A DNA stretch of 63,119 bases from an uncultured Aquincola sp. (GCA_937883885.1 CAKZXL010000815.1:1-63119); one strand, 5' to 3'. Numbered from the stretch's first letter, positions 46,960 to 56,633 are shown. Made by a program: numbers and translations. The notes: generated by a model from the sequence alone, not told the origin.

Positions 46960-48096
46960 TCAGAACGCGTGGCGCATGCCCAGTGTGAGCGTGGTGGAAC
47001 GGTGGTCGCCCGCTCCCCCGAGCCCTGCGGGCTGCTGGGCCGATCCGGAACCCAGCGCGTAGCGCGAGCCGTTCTGGTTGCCGACCGCGCCCAGCGAGGC
47101 ATAGGCCATCGTGCGCTTGGAGAGCGTGTATTCGCCGCCGATGGCCAGCCATGTGGCGTCCCGTTGGCCGGTGGCCGCCGCGTAGGCCGAGCGGTCGGAA
47201 ATCCGCACGGCCTGCACGATGGCGGTGAAGGCACCGAAGGGCACGCGGGCCCCGAGGTTGATCAGGCGGAACTCGCTGGCCGCGGCGCCCGTGACGCCCT
47301 GGGCGCGGGCGAGCGCGCCGGTGCAGGTGCCGCAGCTGTTCTTTTCCGCGGTGTAGCCCGCGAAGATCTTGGCGGCGCCGAAGTCGTAGCTGCCCCCGGC
47401 GACGACGGCGTCGATCCGGCCGTTCGCGTTGTCCGCGCCCTGCTGTCGTGCCCAGGCCAGCACCGCGTCGACCGGACCGTTGCGGTAGGTCGCCGAGGCG
47501 CTGTAGGCGCGTCCAATGGTGGGCTGATTCTCCCCGGCCGCGGCCATGGCGCGAAACGTCAGCGGTCCCAGCCTGGGCGTCACGTAGCCCACCGCGATGT
47601 CGAAGCGGGCGCTGACGGCCAGGGGCAGCAGCTGGCGGGTCGCGTCGGTGCTGCGCGTGATGGCCAGATGCCCGCCGCTGCCCATCCACGAGAAGGCGTC
47701 GACGCCGGACTGGGCCACGTAGTAGGGCGTCGGCAGGCGCCCGGCCGTCACGGTGCCCCAGGCGGTGCTTGCCAGGCCGACGGAGGCTTCCCGGCCGAAT
47801 GCGCGGCCGCCCTGGCCCAGGGTGCCATCGTCCAGATTGATGCCTTGCTCCAGGCGAAAAACCGCGGACAGGCCGCCGCCGAGGTCCTCGACGCCGCGGA
47901 AGCCGAGCCGGCTGCCCAGCGCGCCGCCCGACACCAGCCGGCGGGACGAGCCGGCGCCGTTGTTAGACCATTCGACCCCGGCGTCGGCCACGCCGTAGAT
48001 CGTGACGCCGGACGCCGGCGCGCCTCCTTGCGCATGCGCGGGTGCGAGCCCGAGCGCGAGCAGGCCTGCGGCCGCCGCGGAAAGGGAATGCTTCAT
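46960..48096 (-). CDS. outer-membrane porin 2
   Basis: 378 residues. The signal peptide [20 protein letters not shown] is cleaved near AHAQG, and the protein ends in MRHAF. It is a close relative of the porin at 26849: both have [30 protein letters not shown] and a two-Cys loop after EKNSC. ATG at 48096 follows GAGGAG. The upstream promoter region is now occupied by the IS91-like element, so expression may have changed. Confidence 0.9.
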   Translation of the reverse strand: MKHSLSAAAAGLLALGLAPAHAQGGAPASGVTIYGVADAGVEWSNNGAGSSRRLVSGGALGSRLGFRGVEDLGGGLSAVFRLEQGINLDDGTLGQGGRAFGREASVGLASTAWGTVTAGRLPTPYYVAQSGVDAFSWMGSGGHLAITRSTDATRQLLPLAVSARFDIAVGYVTPRLGPLTFRAMAAAGENQPTIGRAYSASATYRNGPVDAVLAWARQQGADNANGRIDAVVAGGSYDFGAAKIFAGYTAEKNSCGTCTGALARAQGVTGAAASEFRLINLGARVPFGAFTAIVQAVRISDRSAYAAATGQRDATWLAIGGEYTLSKRTMAYASLGAVGNQNGSRYALGSGSAQQPAGLGGAGDHRSTTLTLGMRHAF

Positions 48097-48315
48097 GGTT
48101 GTCTCCTCGTTGTGATGGGATGGGGCCTGACGGGCCACGCTGCGGGCGATGCGCTGCCCGGCGGGCGGGTGCTCCGCGCCGTCAGCCAGCTGCAATCGGG
48201 TGTTGGACGAAGCCGCTACGCGGAGCCCTTCGCCGCCCATGGTGGGCGTAAGGTGAAGCCTCACGCCGTCGATGCTGACGGGTGAGCCCGAACCACCTTG
48301 CGAGGAGTTTCCACC

Positions 48316-49229
48316 ATGGTCGACGTGTCGCATTTTCCGCAGCCCTTCCTTGGCCAGTACCAGCTGCTCCTGAAGCATTTGAAGCTCAAGGGCCTGCAGC
48401 CCAAGACGATCGAGGCCTACGCGCGCGGCATGCGCCGCATCGGCGAGTACTTCTCGTACCGGGTCGATGGCCTGAGCGCCGAGCAGATGGCCGAGTACTT
48501 CACCGACCTGATGGAATCGCACTCCTGGAGCGGCGTCAAGCTCGATCTGTATGGCTGGAAGTTCTTCAACGCGCACGTGCTGGGCAAGCCCTGGGAGGCG
48601 CCGAACTTCATCCGCCCGCCCAAGGTCAGCCGGCTGCCCGACATCGTCAGCGTGGCCCAGGCGCAGGCGCTGTTCAACGCCACCCGGGTGCAGAGCTACC
48701 GGGTGCTGTTCTTCACGCTCTACAGCCTGGGCCTGCGCCTGGGCGAGGGCCTGGCGCTGACAGTGGCCGACATCGACGCCCAGCGCATGCGGGTGCACGT
48801 GCGCGACGCCAAGGGCAACCGCGACCGCCTGGTGCCGCTGCCCGACGCCACGCTGCGCCTGCTGCGCGGCCACTGGCGCGTGCACCAGCACCCGCGCCTG
48901 CTGTTTCCCAACCGCGCTGGCGGCGTGGCCGGCGCACGCACGGCTGCCAGCGCGCTGGACCGCGGCGGCGTGCAGCGCGCGCTGCACCAGGTGGCGCTGG
49001 GCTGCGGCCTCAAAAAAACATCACCCCCCACAGCCTGCGCCACAGCTATGCCACCCACCTGATCGAAGCCGGTGTGGACCTGCTGCAGGTGCAGAAGATC
49101 CTGGGCCACCACAGCATCCTCACCACCAGCCGCTACACCCATCTGACCAGCCACACCGCCGAGCACTGCAGCCAGGCCATCAATGCGCTGATGGACCGCT
49201 TCGAGCTGACCTGGGGAGCGGTGCGGTGA
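48316..49229 (+). CDS. tyrosine recombinase of the IS91-like element, interrupted at an A7 run
   Basis: The first frame runs 48316-49062 and carries the SAM-like N-terminal domain and first half of the catalytic domain ([14 protein letters not shown] with the first Arg). The second frame, from about 49014 to 49229, carries the rest: [11 protein letters not shown] with the H-x-x-R box, [14 protein letters not shown] with the final His and Tyr nucleophile. The frames meet at AAAAAAAC (49012-49019). A -1 slip there gives an uninterrupted K-K-N-I-T-P-H-S join. Either a one-base deletion or programmed frameshifting fits. The stop overlaps the transposase GTG start. Confidence 0.8.
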
Positions 49230-50365
49230 TCACGCTGGCCAGCCTGATCGAGCAGTTCGGCCCTGCGCTGCGCGAACGACACCACCTGCTGCCGAGCCAG
49301 GCGCAGGCGCTGGCGGCCATGGCGCGCTGCCGCACGCGGTTTGCGCCGCGCATGCTGGCGCAGTGCACCGGCTGTGGTGAGCAACGCAGCGTGCCGCACT
49401 CCTGCGGCCACCGTGCCTGCCCGCACTGCCAGCACCACGACAGCCAGGTCTGGCTGCAGCGCCAGCTCAACGCGCTGGTGCCGGCACGCTACTTCCTCAT
49501 CACCTTCACCCTGCCGCGCGAGCTGCGCGGCCTGGCCTTGGGCCACCAGCGGGTGGTGTATGCGCTGCTGATGCAGTGCGCCTGGCAGACGCTGGCGACC
49601 TTCAGCCGCAATGACCGGCACCTGCAGGCCACGCCCGGCGCTGTGGGCGTGCTGCACACCCACAGCCGGCGGCTGGACTTCCACCCCCACGTGCACATGG
49701 TGATGCCTGCCGCCGCGCTGGACACCGCACGCGGCCTGTGGCGCACCAAGTGCCGCACCACGCGCGGCAAGGGCGGCGGCTACCTGTTCAACCACAAGGC
49801 GCTGGCCAAGGTGTTCCGCGGCAAGCTCATCGCTGCCATCCGGGCCGCCGGGCTGGCGCTGCCCGACAAGCTGCCCACCGCCTGGGTGGTCGACTGCAAG
49901 AGCGTGGGCGACGGCAGCCAGGCGCTGCTGTACCTGGGCCGCTACCTGTACCGCGGCGTGGTGCAGGAGGCCGACATCCTGGGTGTCAAGGACGGGCAGG
50001 TCAGCTTCCGATACCGCGACGCCAGGACCGGCAAGCAGGCGCTGCGCACCCTGCCGGGCGAGGACTTCCTGTGGCTGGTGCTGCAGCATGTGCTGCCCAA
50101 GGGCTTGCGGCGGGCGCGCAGCTTCGGCTTCCTGCACCCCAACAGCGCCGCAGCGCTCAGGCTGCTGCAGGTGCTGCATCTGCGGCCCGCCCGGCCGCTG
50201 GCTGAGGCTGCGTCCATGCCGACCCGGCCGGCCTGGCGCTGTGCCTGCGGCCAGCCGATGGCGGTGCTGCGCCGACGCATGCCGGCCGAGGTGGTCAGCG
50301 ACCAGCCTGTGGTGCACGACAAACCGGACAAGGCCAGCCCGATGCAAGCCACGACGATGCACTGA
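49226..50365 (+). CDS. IS91-family transposase (HUH, Y1 type)
   Basis: 379 residues. The N-terminal zinc finger is [22 protein letters not shown]. The HUH metal site is [10 protein letters not shown], and the nucleophile region is [12 protein letters not shown]. It nicks and joins DNA for rolling-circle transposition. It starts with GTG inside the recombinase stop (GTGA), so translation is coupled. The product looks complete. Confidence 0.9.
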   Translation: MITLASLIEQFGPALRERHHLLPSQAQALAAMARCRTRFAPRMLAQCTGCGEQRSVPHSCGHRACPHCQHHDSQVWLQRQLNALVPARYFLITFTLPRELRGLALGHQRVVYALLMQCAWQTLATFSRNDRHLQATPGAVGVLHTHSRRLDFHPHVHMVMPAAALDTARGLWRTKCRTTRGKGGGYLFNHKALAKVFRGKLIAAIRAAGLALPDKLPTAWVVDCKSVGDGSQALLYLGRYLYRGVVQEADILGVKDGQVSFRYRDARTGKQALRTLPGEDFLWLVLQHVLPKGLRRARSFGFLHPNSAAALRLLQVLHLRPARPLAEAASMPTRPAWRCACGQPMAVLRRRMPAEVVSDQPVVHDKPDKASPMQATTMH

Positions 50366-50695
50366 CGACACGTCCACCATCGCCGGCAACAGGCCCACGA
50401 CCGGCCTGTGCATCAGCTCGTCTGAAGGGTGGCGATTGCGGCATCGAATGTCCGCATGGCACGCCTGAAGACGCTGCGCCAAGCGGCTTCAGTCGCCGTC
50501 GCCAGCCCCCGGCGCCGTTCTGGCCGCTTGTTCACTCGCATGTATTTGCAGTGGCCTGCCCCGTGCAGCGCCAATGGCCCGGGCTCGTCCAACAAACGGA
50601 TCAGACCGCGGCTTCGCGCGGTCTATCCTTAATCGTTAGAGGGCGGCGCGGCGGCGCCGGCGGCGGCGATCAGCCGCCGGCCTCGCCGCTGCGCC
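50366..50695. other. end region of the IS91-like element
   Basis: 330 bp without a gene. At 50603-50624, AGACCGCG and CGCGGTCT form a perfect 8-bp hairpin with a six-base loop. Just after it lies TTAATCGTTAG (50629-50639), reminiscent of the operator-like motif and possibly the first host sequence beyond the insertion. The hairpin could be the origin end of the element or a terminator. Confidence 0.4.
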
Positions 50696-51691
50696 TCACT
50701 CGGCGCGTGCGCCGGTGTCCTTGATGACCTTGGACCAGCGCGCCATGTCTTCCTGCATGAGTGCCTGGAGCGCGGCCGGCGTCGATGGGGCGGGCTCCAG
50801 GCCCTGGGCTTCCAGCGCCGCCTTGACCGCCGGATCCCGCAGTGCCCGGCCCGCCGCCTCCTCGATCTTGGCCACCACGTCGGGCGGCGTGCCCGCCGGC
50901 GCGACCAGGCCGATCCAGACCTCGCTGCGGAAGGCCTTGAAGGGGCCGCCCGCGCTGGCGACGGTCGGGACGTTTGGCAGGTAGGGCAGGGGCTGCTCGC
51001 CGGCCACCGCGAGCGGGCGCAGGGCGCCGGTCTTGATGTGCGGGAGCACCGAGTTCGCGACGCCGAAGAGCACCTGGATCTGTCCGCCGATCAGGTCCGT
51101 GACCACGGGCTGCGCGCCGCGGTAGGGCACGTGCACCATGTCGATGCCGGCCAGGCTCTTGAAGAGCTCTCCGGTCAGGTGGTGCGGCGTGCCGACGCCG
51201 GCGGACCCATAGGACAGCTTGCCGGGCTGGGCCTTGGCCAGGGCGATCAGCTCCTGGGTCGACTTGGCGGCGAGGCCGGGGTGGACGACCAGGACGAAGG
51301 GCACGCGGCCCAGCTGCGTGACGGGAACGAATTCCTTCACGGGATCGTAGCCCGCGCGGCCGTCCGGATAGAGGAAGGGGTTGGTGACGAAATTGTTGGC
51401 CACGACGAGCAGGGTGTGGCCGTCGGGAGCCGCCTTGGCCGCCTGCTTGGTGCCAACGTTGCCGCCCGCGCCCGGGCGGTTGTCGACGATGACGGGCTGC
51501 TTCCAGTACTCGCCGAGCTTCTGGCCCACCGTGCGCGCCAGGGCGTCGTTGCTGCCGCCGGGCGTGAAGGGCACGACCAGCGTGACCGGCCTGCTGGGAT
51601 AGCCGTTGGCATGTGCGCACAGTGCGATGCACGAGCCGAGAAGGGCGGCGGCCATCGCCTTGATCGCGCGGCCGGGCAGTTCAGTCTTCAT
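50696..51691 (-). CDS. Bug-family periplasmic binding protein 6
   Basis: 331 residues with a Sec signal peptide (cleaved near AHANG). Landmarks are YPSRPVTLVVPFTPGGSND, VDNRPGAGGN, HVPYRGAQP and NVPTVASAGGP. It is most like Bug 3 at 24930 (both share VxLxVPFTPGGSNDxxAR). It lies 39 bp after the flavin monooxygenase gene in the same operon. It probably binds the hydroxylated aromatic acid fed to that enzyme. Confidence 0.88.
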   Translation of the reverse strand: MKTELPGRAIKAMAAALLGSCIALCAHANGYPSRPVTLVVPFTPGGSNDALARTVGQKLGEYWKQPVIVDNRPGAGGNVGTKQAAKAAPDGHTLLVVANNFVTNPFLYPDGRAGYDPVKEFVPVTQLGRVPFVLVVHPGLAAKSTQELIALAKAQPGKLSYGSAGVGTPHHLTGELFKSLAGIDMVHVPYRGAQPVVTDLIGGQIQVLFGVANSVLPHIKTGALRPLAVAGEQPLPYLPNVPTVASAGGPFKAFRSEVWIGLVAPAGTPPDVVAKIEEAAGRALRDPAVKAALEAQGLEPAPSTPAALQALMQEDMARWSKVIKDTGARAE

Positions 51692-51730
51692 GGGGTTGTC
51701 TCCTTTTTGTTTCGTGGAAGGGGCTTGCGG

Positions 51731-53347
51731 CTAAGCGGCGCCGCGGACCGTGTCGACCACCTGGCCGGCGTGCTCCACGTGCGAGCCGCGCCATGCGACA
51801 TGCCCGTCGGGACGCACCAGGACCAGCGGGCGTTCGTAGGCTCTCGCCACGTCGGCCTGCTCGATGGATTCGAGGCGGAACGGAACTCCCCTGGCGGCAA
51901 AGGCCTGCGCGAGCGTGTCCGCCTCGCCCCGCAGGCCGCCGTCGAAGCACAGGAGCACGAAGGTGCGGCCGAACAGGTCGAGCGTCGAGCGGCCGTCGCT
52001 GAGCCAGACGTGGGGCGCGCGCGCGCCGGGCCGCGTCGTGGGGATGTACGTCGAGTACTCGTCCGGGGTCGGGGGCGTGCCGTCGGAAACGCAGATCGGC
52101 GAGCCCTCGTAGCGGTGGCCGATCTGCAGGCCCAGCGACTCCCACTCCACGCGCGTCGACTCGCGCAGGCGCCGGCCGAGGTCCCGGCGCACCTGCTCGC
52201 CTTCGGCGCTCAGGTCGCACACCGCCGCCGGGCTGGGCGTGTCCTGCCAGGCCCTGAAGTTCTGCGTGGAGAAGCCGATGTTGCGCTGCGCGACGGGCCG
52301 GCGCTCGGTCTCGTAGCTGCGCAGCAGGGCCGGGCCGCCCCAGCCGTTGAGGAGGCCCTCGAGCTTCCAGCCGATGTCCAGCACCTCCTGCGCCCCGGTG
52401 TTCATGCCCATGCCACCGGTCGGAGACATGGTGTGGGCGGAATCGCCCACGAGCGCGACGCGGCCCTCGAAGTAGCGATCGGCGAGCATCTCGCTGCGCC
52501 GCCAGGGGATGGCCGAATCGACCACGAACTCCACGTCGTCGCGACCGAGCGCGCGCCGGACCCAGGCGGCGGGGTCGAAGTTCGCGAGGTCCATCTTCTC
52601 TTCCGATCCGAGCACCGTCAGGCGCCAGATCTCGTTCCCGTCGACGACGGTCAGATTGCCCCACGTTCCCTCCGGGCCGACGAAGAGGTAGCGCTCGGCC
52701 GGCCCCATCTTGTGCTCGTGCACCAGTCCCGGCGCGTGGATCAGGACGTTCACCGAGTAGCTGAGCAGCCGGCCCTCCATCCTGATGCCGACCTGCTCGC
52801 GGACCTGGCTGGTAGCGCCATCGCAGCCGAGCAGGTAGTCCGCGCGGATGGTGACAGGCTCGCCCGTGTTCAGGTCGGTGACGGTCGCCGTGACGCCCTC
52901 GCCGTCCTGCTGAAGCGAGACGAAGCGGTGCTTGAACAGCAGCCTGGCCCTGGGTTCGGCGCGGGCGGCGTCGGTCAGGATGGGCTGCAGCCACAGCTGC
53001 GGGCAGCGCTGCTTCTTCTCGGGCGTCTCGGGCGGCGTGGGCGCGTCGCGCATGCTCGGGTAGCTCTCCCGATCGAGCAGCAGCCCGTTGAGCGACGTGC
53101 AGAAGACCATCGAGAGGTCGTAGTCGTCCGGGAATCCGCAGTCGCGCACGCGCTGCGCCAGCCCCCAGCGTCGGAACAGCTCCATCGTGCGCACCGCGAT
53201 CAGGCCGGTGCGCGGGTGCTCGATCGTGCCGTCGCCCTCATCCACGAGGATCGACTCGATCCCCCTCCATCCCAGCTCGATGGCCATCGACAGGCCGATG
53301 GGCCCTCCGCCCACGATCAGCACGGGCGTCTTGATCTCTGTCCCCAT
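51731..53347 (-). CDS. class A flavoprotein aromatic monooxygenase
   Basis: 538 residues of the phenol-hydroxylase/MhpA/TfdB type. FAD motifs: GGGPIGLSMAIELG near the N-terminus, the DG-like LLGCDGATS, and GDSAHTMSPTGGMGMNTG. A C-terminal thioredoxin-like domain is suggested by the length. It would hydroxylate an aromatic acid or phenol with NAD(P)H and O2. As hmgA and fahA lie downstream in the same direction, a route such as hydroxyphenylacetate to homogentisate is plausible but not shown. It is divergent from the LysR gene. Confidence 0.85.
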   Translation of the reverse strand: MGTEIKTPVLIVGGGPIGLSMAIELGWRGIESILVDEGDGTIEHPRTGLIAVRTMELFRRWGLAQRVRDCGFPDDYDLSMVFCTSLNGLLLDRESYPSMRDAPTPPETPEKKQRCPQLWLQPILTDAARAEPRARLLFKHRFVSLQQDGEGVTATVTDLNTGEPVTIRADYLLGCDGATSQVREQVGIRMEGRLLSYSVNVLIHAPGLVHEHKMGPAERYLFVGPEGTWGNLTVVDGNEIWRLTVLGSEEKMDLANFDPAAWVRRALGRDDVEFVVDSAIPWRRSEMLADRYFEGRVALVGDSAHTMSPTGGMGMNTGAQEVLDIGWKLEGLLNGWGGPALLRSYETERRPVAQRNIGFSTQNFRAWQDTPSPAAVCDLSAEGEQVRRDLGRRLRESTRVEWESLGLQIGHRYEGSPICVSDGTPPTPDEYSTYIPTTRPGARAPHVWLSDGRSTLDLFGRTFVLLCFDGGLRGEADTLAQAFAARGVPFRLESIEQADVARAYERPLVLVRPDGHVAWRGSHVEHAGQVVDTVRGAA

Positions 53348-53439
53348 GGGGTCTCATCCTTTCTCGTTTGGTTGGGGAAATGATCACCGGCACGCTCATC
53401 ATTGTCTAATCGATATTGGAGAGAAATAGAATTCAGGAT
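53348..53439. promoter_or_regulatory. divergent promoter region, monooxygenase operon and LysR gene
   Basis: 92 bp, noticeably AT-richer than its surroundings. The segment TCTAATCGATATTGGAGA (53404-53421) has partial dyad symmetry and resembles the recurring TAATCGA-containing sites. This is the expected place for LysR binding and for both promoters. Confidence 0.45.
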
Positions 53440-54330
53440 ATGAATATCAAAACGTTCGACCTGAACCTGCTGCGGGTCTTCGACGCCATCTATGCCGAGC
53501 GCAATGTGTCGCGGGCGGCGAGCGTCGCGGGCCTGTCGCAGCCCGCAATGAGCAACGCGCTGCTGCGGCTGCGCAAGGCCTGCTCCGATGCGCTGTTCGT
53601 GCGGACCACCGGCGGGATGGAGCCGACGGCCCTGGCCGACGAACTCATCGGCCCGGTCCGCCAGGCGTTGGCGATCCTTCAGCAGTCGTTGGAAAGACCG
53701 AACGGCTTCGAGCCGAAGGCGTCGGAGCGCACGTTCAAGATCCTCCTGTCCGACGCGGGGGAGGGCATCGTTCTGCCGCGGCTGATCTCGGCGGTGCTGC
53801 GGGAGGCGCCGCACGTGCGCATCGAGGCGCTGCGGCGGCCCAACGACCAGTACCAGCAACTGCTGCAGAGCGGCGAGGCGGATCTCGCGATCGGCAACCT
53901 CGCCTTTCTGAAGTCGGGCTTCTACCAGCAGCGCCTGTTCGGCGATCCCTACTGCTGCCTGGCGCGCAAGCGGCATCCGTTCATCGGCCCCGGCTTCCCG
54001 CTGCAGGCGTTCCTGACGGCCCAGCACGTCGCCGTGGCCACGGGCAATGCGGACGACCTGGTGGAGCGCGCGCTCTCGAAGATGCGCGCCAAGCGCGACG
54101 TCATCCTGCGCGTGACCCACTACCACGTCGCGGCGGATGTCGTCGAGCGCTCCAACCTGGTCGTCACCGTGCCCCGCAACGCGGCGCGTAACGCCCGTGG
54201 CGTGCAGATCCTGCCGGTGCCGCTGAGCATTCCCGCGGCGGACGTGCGCCAGTTCTGGCACCGGAGGGCGCACAAGGATCCGGCCAACCAATGGCTGCGT
54301 GGCACGCTCGCCAAGCTCGCGTTCGACTAG
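53440..54330 (+). CDS. LysR-type regulator of the homogentisate operon
   Basis: 296 residues. Helix-turn-helix MNIKTFDLNLLRVFDAIYAERNVSRAASVAGLSQ, then effector domain. ATG at 53440 gives the canonical start; the extra eight upstream codons are unlikely. It is divergent from the flavin monooxygenase gene, so it probably activates that operon. It is related to the LysR protein at 13549 in the NodD/PnbR-like group. Confidence 0.88.
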   Translation: MNIKTFDLNLLRVFDAIYAERNVSRAASVAGLSQPAMSNALLRLRKACSDALFVRTTGGMEPTALADELIGPVRQALAILQQSLERPNGFEPKASERTFKILLSDAGEGIVLPRLISAVLREAPHVRIEALRRPNDQYQQLLQSGEADLAIGNLAFLKSGFYQQRLFGDPYCCLARKRHPFIGPGFPLQAFLTAQHVAVATGNADDLVERALSKMRAKRDVILRVTHYHVAADVVERSNLVVTVPRNAARNARGVQILPVPLSIPAADVRQFWHRRAHKDPANQWLRGTLAKLAFD

Positions 54331-54683
54331 GCCCGACGGGCAGGCTTCGGGTGCGGCGGAGCCAGTGCCCGGATGCGGCCGACCCCGCTCGAACGATGCC
54401 GGCGGCGAACCGGGGCTCTCCCCGTGGCTTGAGGCTGGCTCGACGGCGAGCCGTCGTATTGCGGATGCCCACCCATCGCGAACCGCGATCGCTGGGCAGG
54501 CGTCCCTCCGGCACCGCGCTTTGACCTTCATCAGAGGACCCGCGTATTCTTTCTTCGGCCTCCGCGACAGCTCGCTTTGCGTGTTGACACCTCCACCCTC
54601 GCCGGGTAACTTTGGTTTGGCAACTAACAATAGCGCTGCCATTGCTGGGCAGCGCAACGAAACAACCCGATGAAGGAGGATCC
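54331..54683. promoter_or_regulatory. intergenic stretch with operator-like GTTTGGCAACTAAC
   Basis: 353 bp with no gene. At 54615-54628 is GTTTGGCAACTAAC, two changes from GTTAGGCGACTAAC. It is followed 56 bp later by the 106-codon ORF. A strong AAGGAGGA ribosome site lies at 54673-54680. Confidence 0.45.
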
Positions 54684-55004
54684 ATGCAGACGAAGGACCA
54701 ACCCGATGCCCAGGGTCAGATGCGGCGCAGTACAGACAAGTCCTTCGCGCAGGACCGGCAAGCAGCAGGAGCGGTGCATTTCCTGAGCGCGCGGCGGCTT
54801 CCCTCCCGCGCGGACACCTCCGCCATCGGCAGCCGCGACCGGCGCGCGGCATGCGGCGCTTCGCCGCTGCGCCGCAACCACGCCAGGATGACGGGCGGGC
54901 GTTCCATGGCCGTGTGCTGGAACGTCCGGCGCTACGGCAGTCCGGACTGCGCCATCCGCAGTCCCGAGGGCAGTGCAGGCCACACACCACGGGCCTACCC
55001 ATGA
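54684..55004 (+). CDS. 106-residue hypothetical ORF coupled to the DUF2798 gene
   Basis: It starts MQTKDQPDAQGQMRRSTDK after an almost ideal ribosome site. Its stop overlaps the next ATG (ATGA), as in coupled genes. However, the product is Arg-, Ser- and Gly-rich with no recognisable domain or helix pattern. It may be a leader ORF, a frame-disturbed remnant or a true small protein. Confidence 0.35.
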   Translation: MQTKDQPDAQGQMRRSTDKSFAQDRQAAGAVHFLSARRLPSRADTSAIGSRDRRAACGASPLRRNHARMTGGRSMAVCWNVRRYGSPDCAIRSPEGSAGHTPRAYP

Positions 55005-55285
55005 AAAACGAGTGTCCTCCTTCGGCGGCGCAGGCCCGCACGGTGTTCGGCTTCGCCAAGCTGCCAGCCGCCTACGCGACGCTGGTGATGCCGCTGCTGC
55101 TCTCGATCCTGATGACCTTCGTGGTGTCGGCCGTGTCGACCCTGCGCAGCATCGGCCTGGCGCCCGGCTTTCTCTACATCTGGCTCAGCGCGTGGGCACT
55201 GTCATGGATCATCGCCTTCCCGACGCTGCTCTTCGCGCTGCCTCTGGTGCGCAGGGCCACCGCAGCGCTCGTGATGCGGGACTGA
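55001..55285 (+). CDS. small two-TM membrane protein (DUF2798-like)
   Basis: 94 residues with two membrane helices (LVMPLLLSILMTFVVSAVST and YIWLSAWALSWIIAFPTLLF), ending in PLVRRATAAL. This is the DUF2798 pattern. No function is known for the family. It lies between an operator-like site and the convergent citrate-synthase-like gene. Confidence 0.7.
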   Translation: MKNECPPSAAQARTVFGFAKLPAAYATLVMPLLLSILMTFVVSAVSTLRSIGLAPGFLYIWLSAWALSWIIAFPTLLFALPLVRRATAALVMRD

Positions 55286-55331
55286 CCGGAGGGAACCTCC
55301 TCGCCCACGCCCGCCGCGGCCGAGGGCTGCC

Positions 55332-56633
55332 TTACCGCGGAAGGTGCTGGCCCATGTACTTCGCGCGCGGCCGCAGCATGGCGCCCGTCAGGCGCTGCTC
55401 CATCGCGTGGGCGATCCACCCGCTGGTGCGCGCCAGGGTATGCAGCATCGCGCCGCTGCCATTGGGCAGACCCATCGCCTTGCACAGGATCACGAGGGCG
55501 GCGAAGACGTTCGGGTGCTGTCCCGCCTGCCGCGCGCCGGTCACCAGCGCCTGCACCTTCGGCAGATCCGGTCCGTGCGCGCTGAGGTCGTCTACGAGCT
55601 CGAGCAGCACGGCCGAGCGCGGGTCCTCCCCATCGTAGAGGGGATGGCCGAAGCACGGCAGCTCATTGCCCTTGAAACCCGAGGCCGCCGCCAGCGGCAG
55701 GGCGTCTTCGGGCGCCAGGCCGCAGGGCAGGGCGTCGATGAGCGCCTCGACCTCCACGGCGCCCCCGACCTGCATCGGCCCGGACTGGGTCAGCATCGCC
55801 GTGGCGACGCAGGCGTGCAGGTCCGCGCCCGTCGAGGCGCAGATCCGCGCCGCGAAGGTCGGTGCCGACAGCTCGTGTTCGGCGGACATCACGAGCGCGG
55901 CGTCGATGGCCCGCACGGCATCGGGCCGATCGCCCAGGCCCAGCCCGCGGGCGACGCACTGCGCCACGAACTCGCCGTCGCGGGGCGGGGAGAAGCGCGG
56001 CTCGGGGCCGAAGACGCCAGCCGGGCCCGCCAGCCACTGCAGCAGGCGGCGGCAGGCCGCGAAACCGGCCGCCTCCACGTCGTCCTCGGCCCGCTCGAAC
56101 GCGGACAGCGAGGTCGTCAGCATCGCCAGGAGCTTGAGCGGCGTGACGTGCTCGGCCGATTGCAGCGCCATGCGGACCAGCGACTCAGGCTGCCGGGTGT
56201 CCTGCGGGGCCGGCCACGGGACATCGCGGGTGCGCGGCAGCCCCGTCCAGATGAGCTCGCTCGCGAACTCGAACGACCGTCCGTCACGCACCAGGTCGCG
56301 CGCGAGCACCCCCCGGTAGCGTGGGCCCTGGGCGGTGAGCTCGCTGATCCACGTCTGCGCGATCGGCTCGCCGTAGCGCAGCGACTGGGAGACCTGCGGC
56401 CCGCCCGCGCGGGCGACGGCCCGGCTCCTGAGCTTCTCGACGTCGGCCTTGCGGTAAAGCTTGGCCTTCACGCCCGGGCGCTGCTTGGTCTTGATGAGGC
56501 CGCGGCTCACGTAGGTGTACAGCGTCTCGCGGCGCACGCCGAGGATCGACATCGCTTCCGCGCTCCCGACGTATTCGACGTCATTGATCTGGCGGCGCTG
56601 GCGTGCGTTCTCGGAGCTGTTCTTGGCTGGCAT
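55332..56633 (-). CDS. HTH domain fused to citrate-synthase-like domain (copy 2)
   Basis: 433 residues. Residues about 22-66 form the DNA-binding domain (AMSILGVRRETLYTYVSRG, then a KAKLYRKADVEKL wing). The rest follows the citrate-synthase fold. The second catalytic His is kept (CFGHPLYDGEDPRS). The first is Gln (GPMQVGGA), and the Asp region reads NVFAAL instead of NVDF. So two of three catalytic residues are lost. ATG at 56633 follows AGGA and was preferred to one 11 codons upstream. It is divergent from a Rieske oxygenase operon, the classic layout of a local regulator. A sensor role is inferred. Confidence 0.78.
   Translation of the reverse strand: MPAKNSSENARQRRQINDVEYVGSAEAMSILGVRRETLYTYVSRGLIKTKQRPGVKAKLYRKADVEKLRSRAVARAGGPQVSQSLRYGEPIAQTWISELTAQGPRYRGVLARDLVRDGRSFEFASELIWTGLPRTRDVPWPAPQDTRQPESLVRMALQSAEHVTPLKLLAMLTTSLSAFERAEDDVEAAGFAACRRLLQWLAGPAGVFGPEPRFSPPRDGEFVAQCVARGLGLGDRPDAVRAIDAALVMSAEHELSAPTFAARICASTGADLHACVATAMLTQSGPMQVGGAVEVEALIDALPCGLAPEDALPLAAASGFKGNELPCFGHPLYDGEDPRSAVLLELVDDLSAHGPDLPKVQALVTGARQAGQHPNVFAALVILCKAMGLPNGSGAMLHTLARTSGWIAHAMEQRLTGAMLRPRAKYMGQHLPR

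Larger units (their letters stand above)
48245..50640 (+). mobile_element. IS91-family element inserted in the homogentisate operon
   Basis: Approximate limits. It contains a tyrosine recombinase gene and an IS91-type transposase gene. No terminal inverted repeats are seen, as expected for this rolling-circle family. Hairpins lie near both ends: 48245-48267 (GGCGTAAGG...CCTCACGCC, one mismatch) and 50603-50624 (perfect 8-bp arms). These are candidates for the ter and ori ends. It separates the Bug gene at 50696 from the porin at 46960, both on the minus strand. Exact ends need comparison with an uninterrupted operon. Confidence 0.65.

Noticed and set aside
46960..48987. Porin frame extended upstream to 675 codons
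   Set aside because: The signal peptide begins at 48096 with a good ribosome site. The extension is open only because stops are rare in this GC-rich DNA, and it runs through the IS91-like element.
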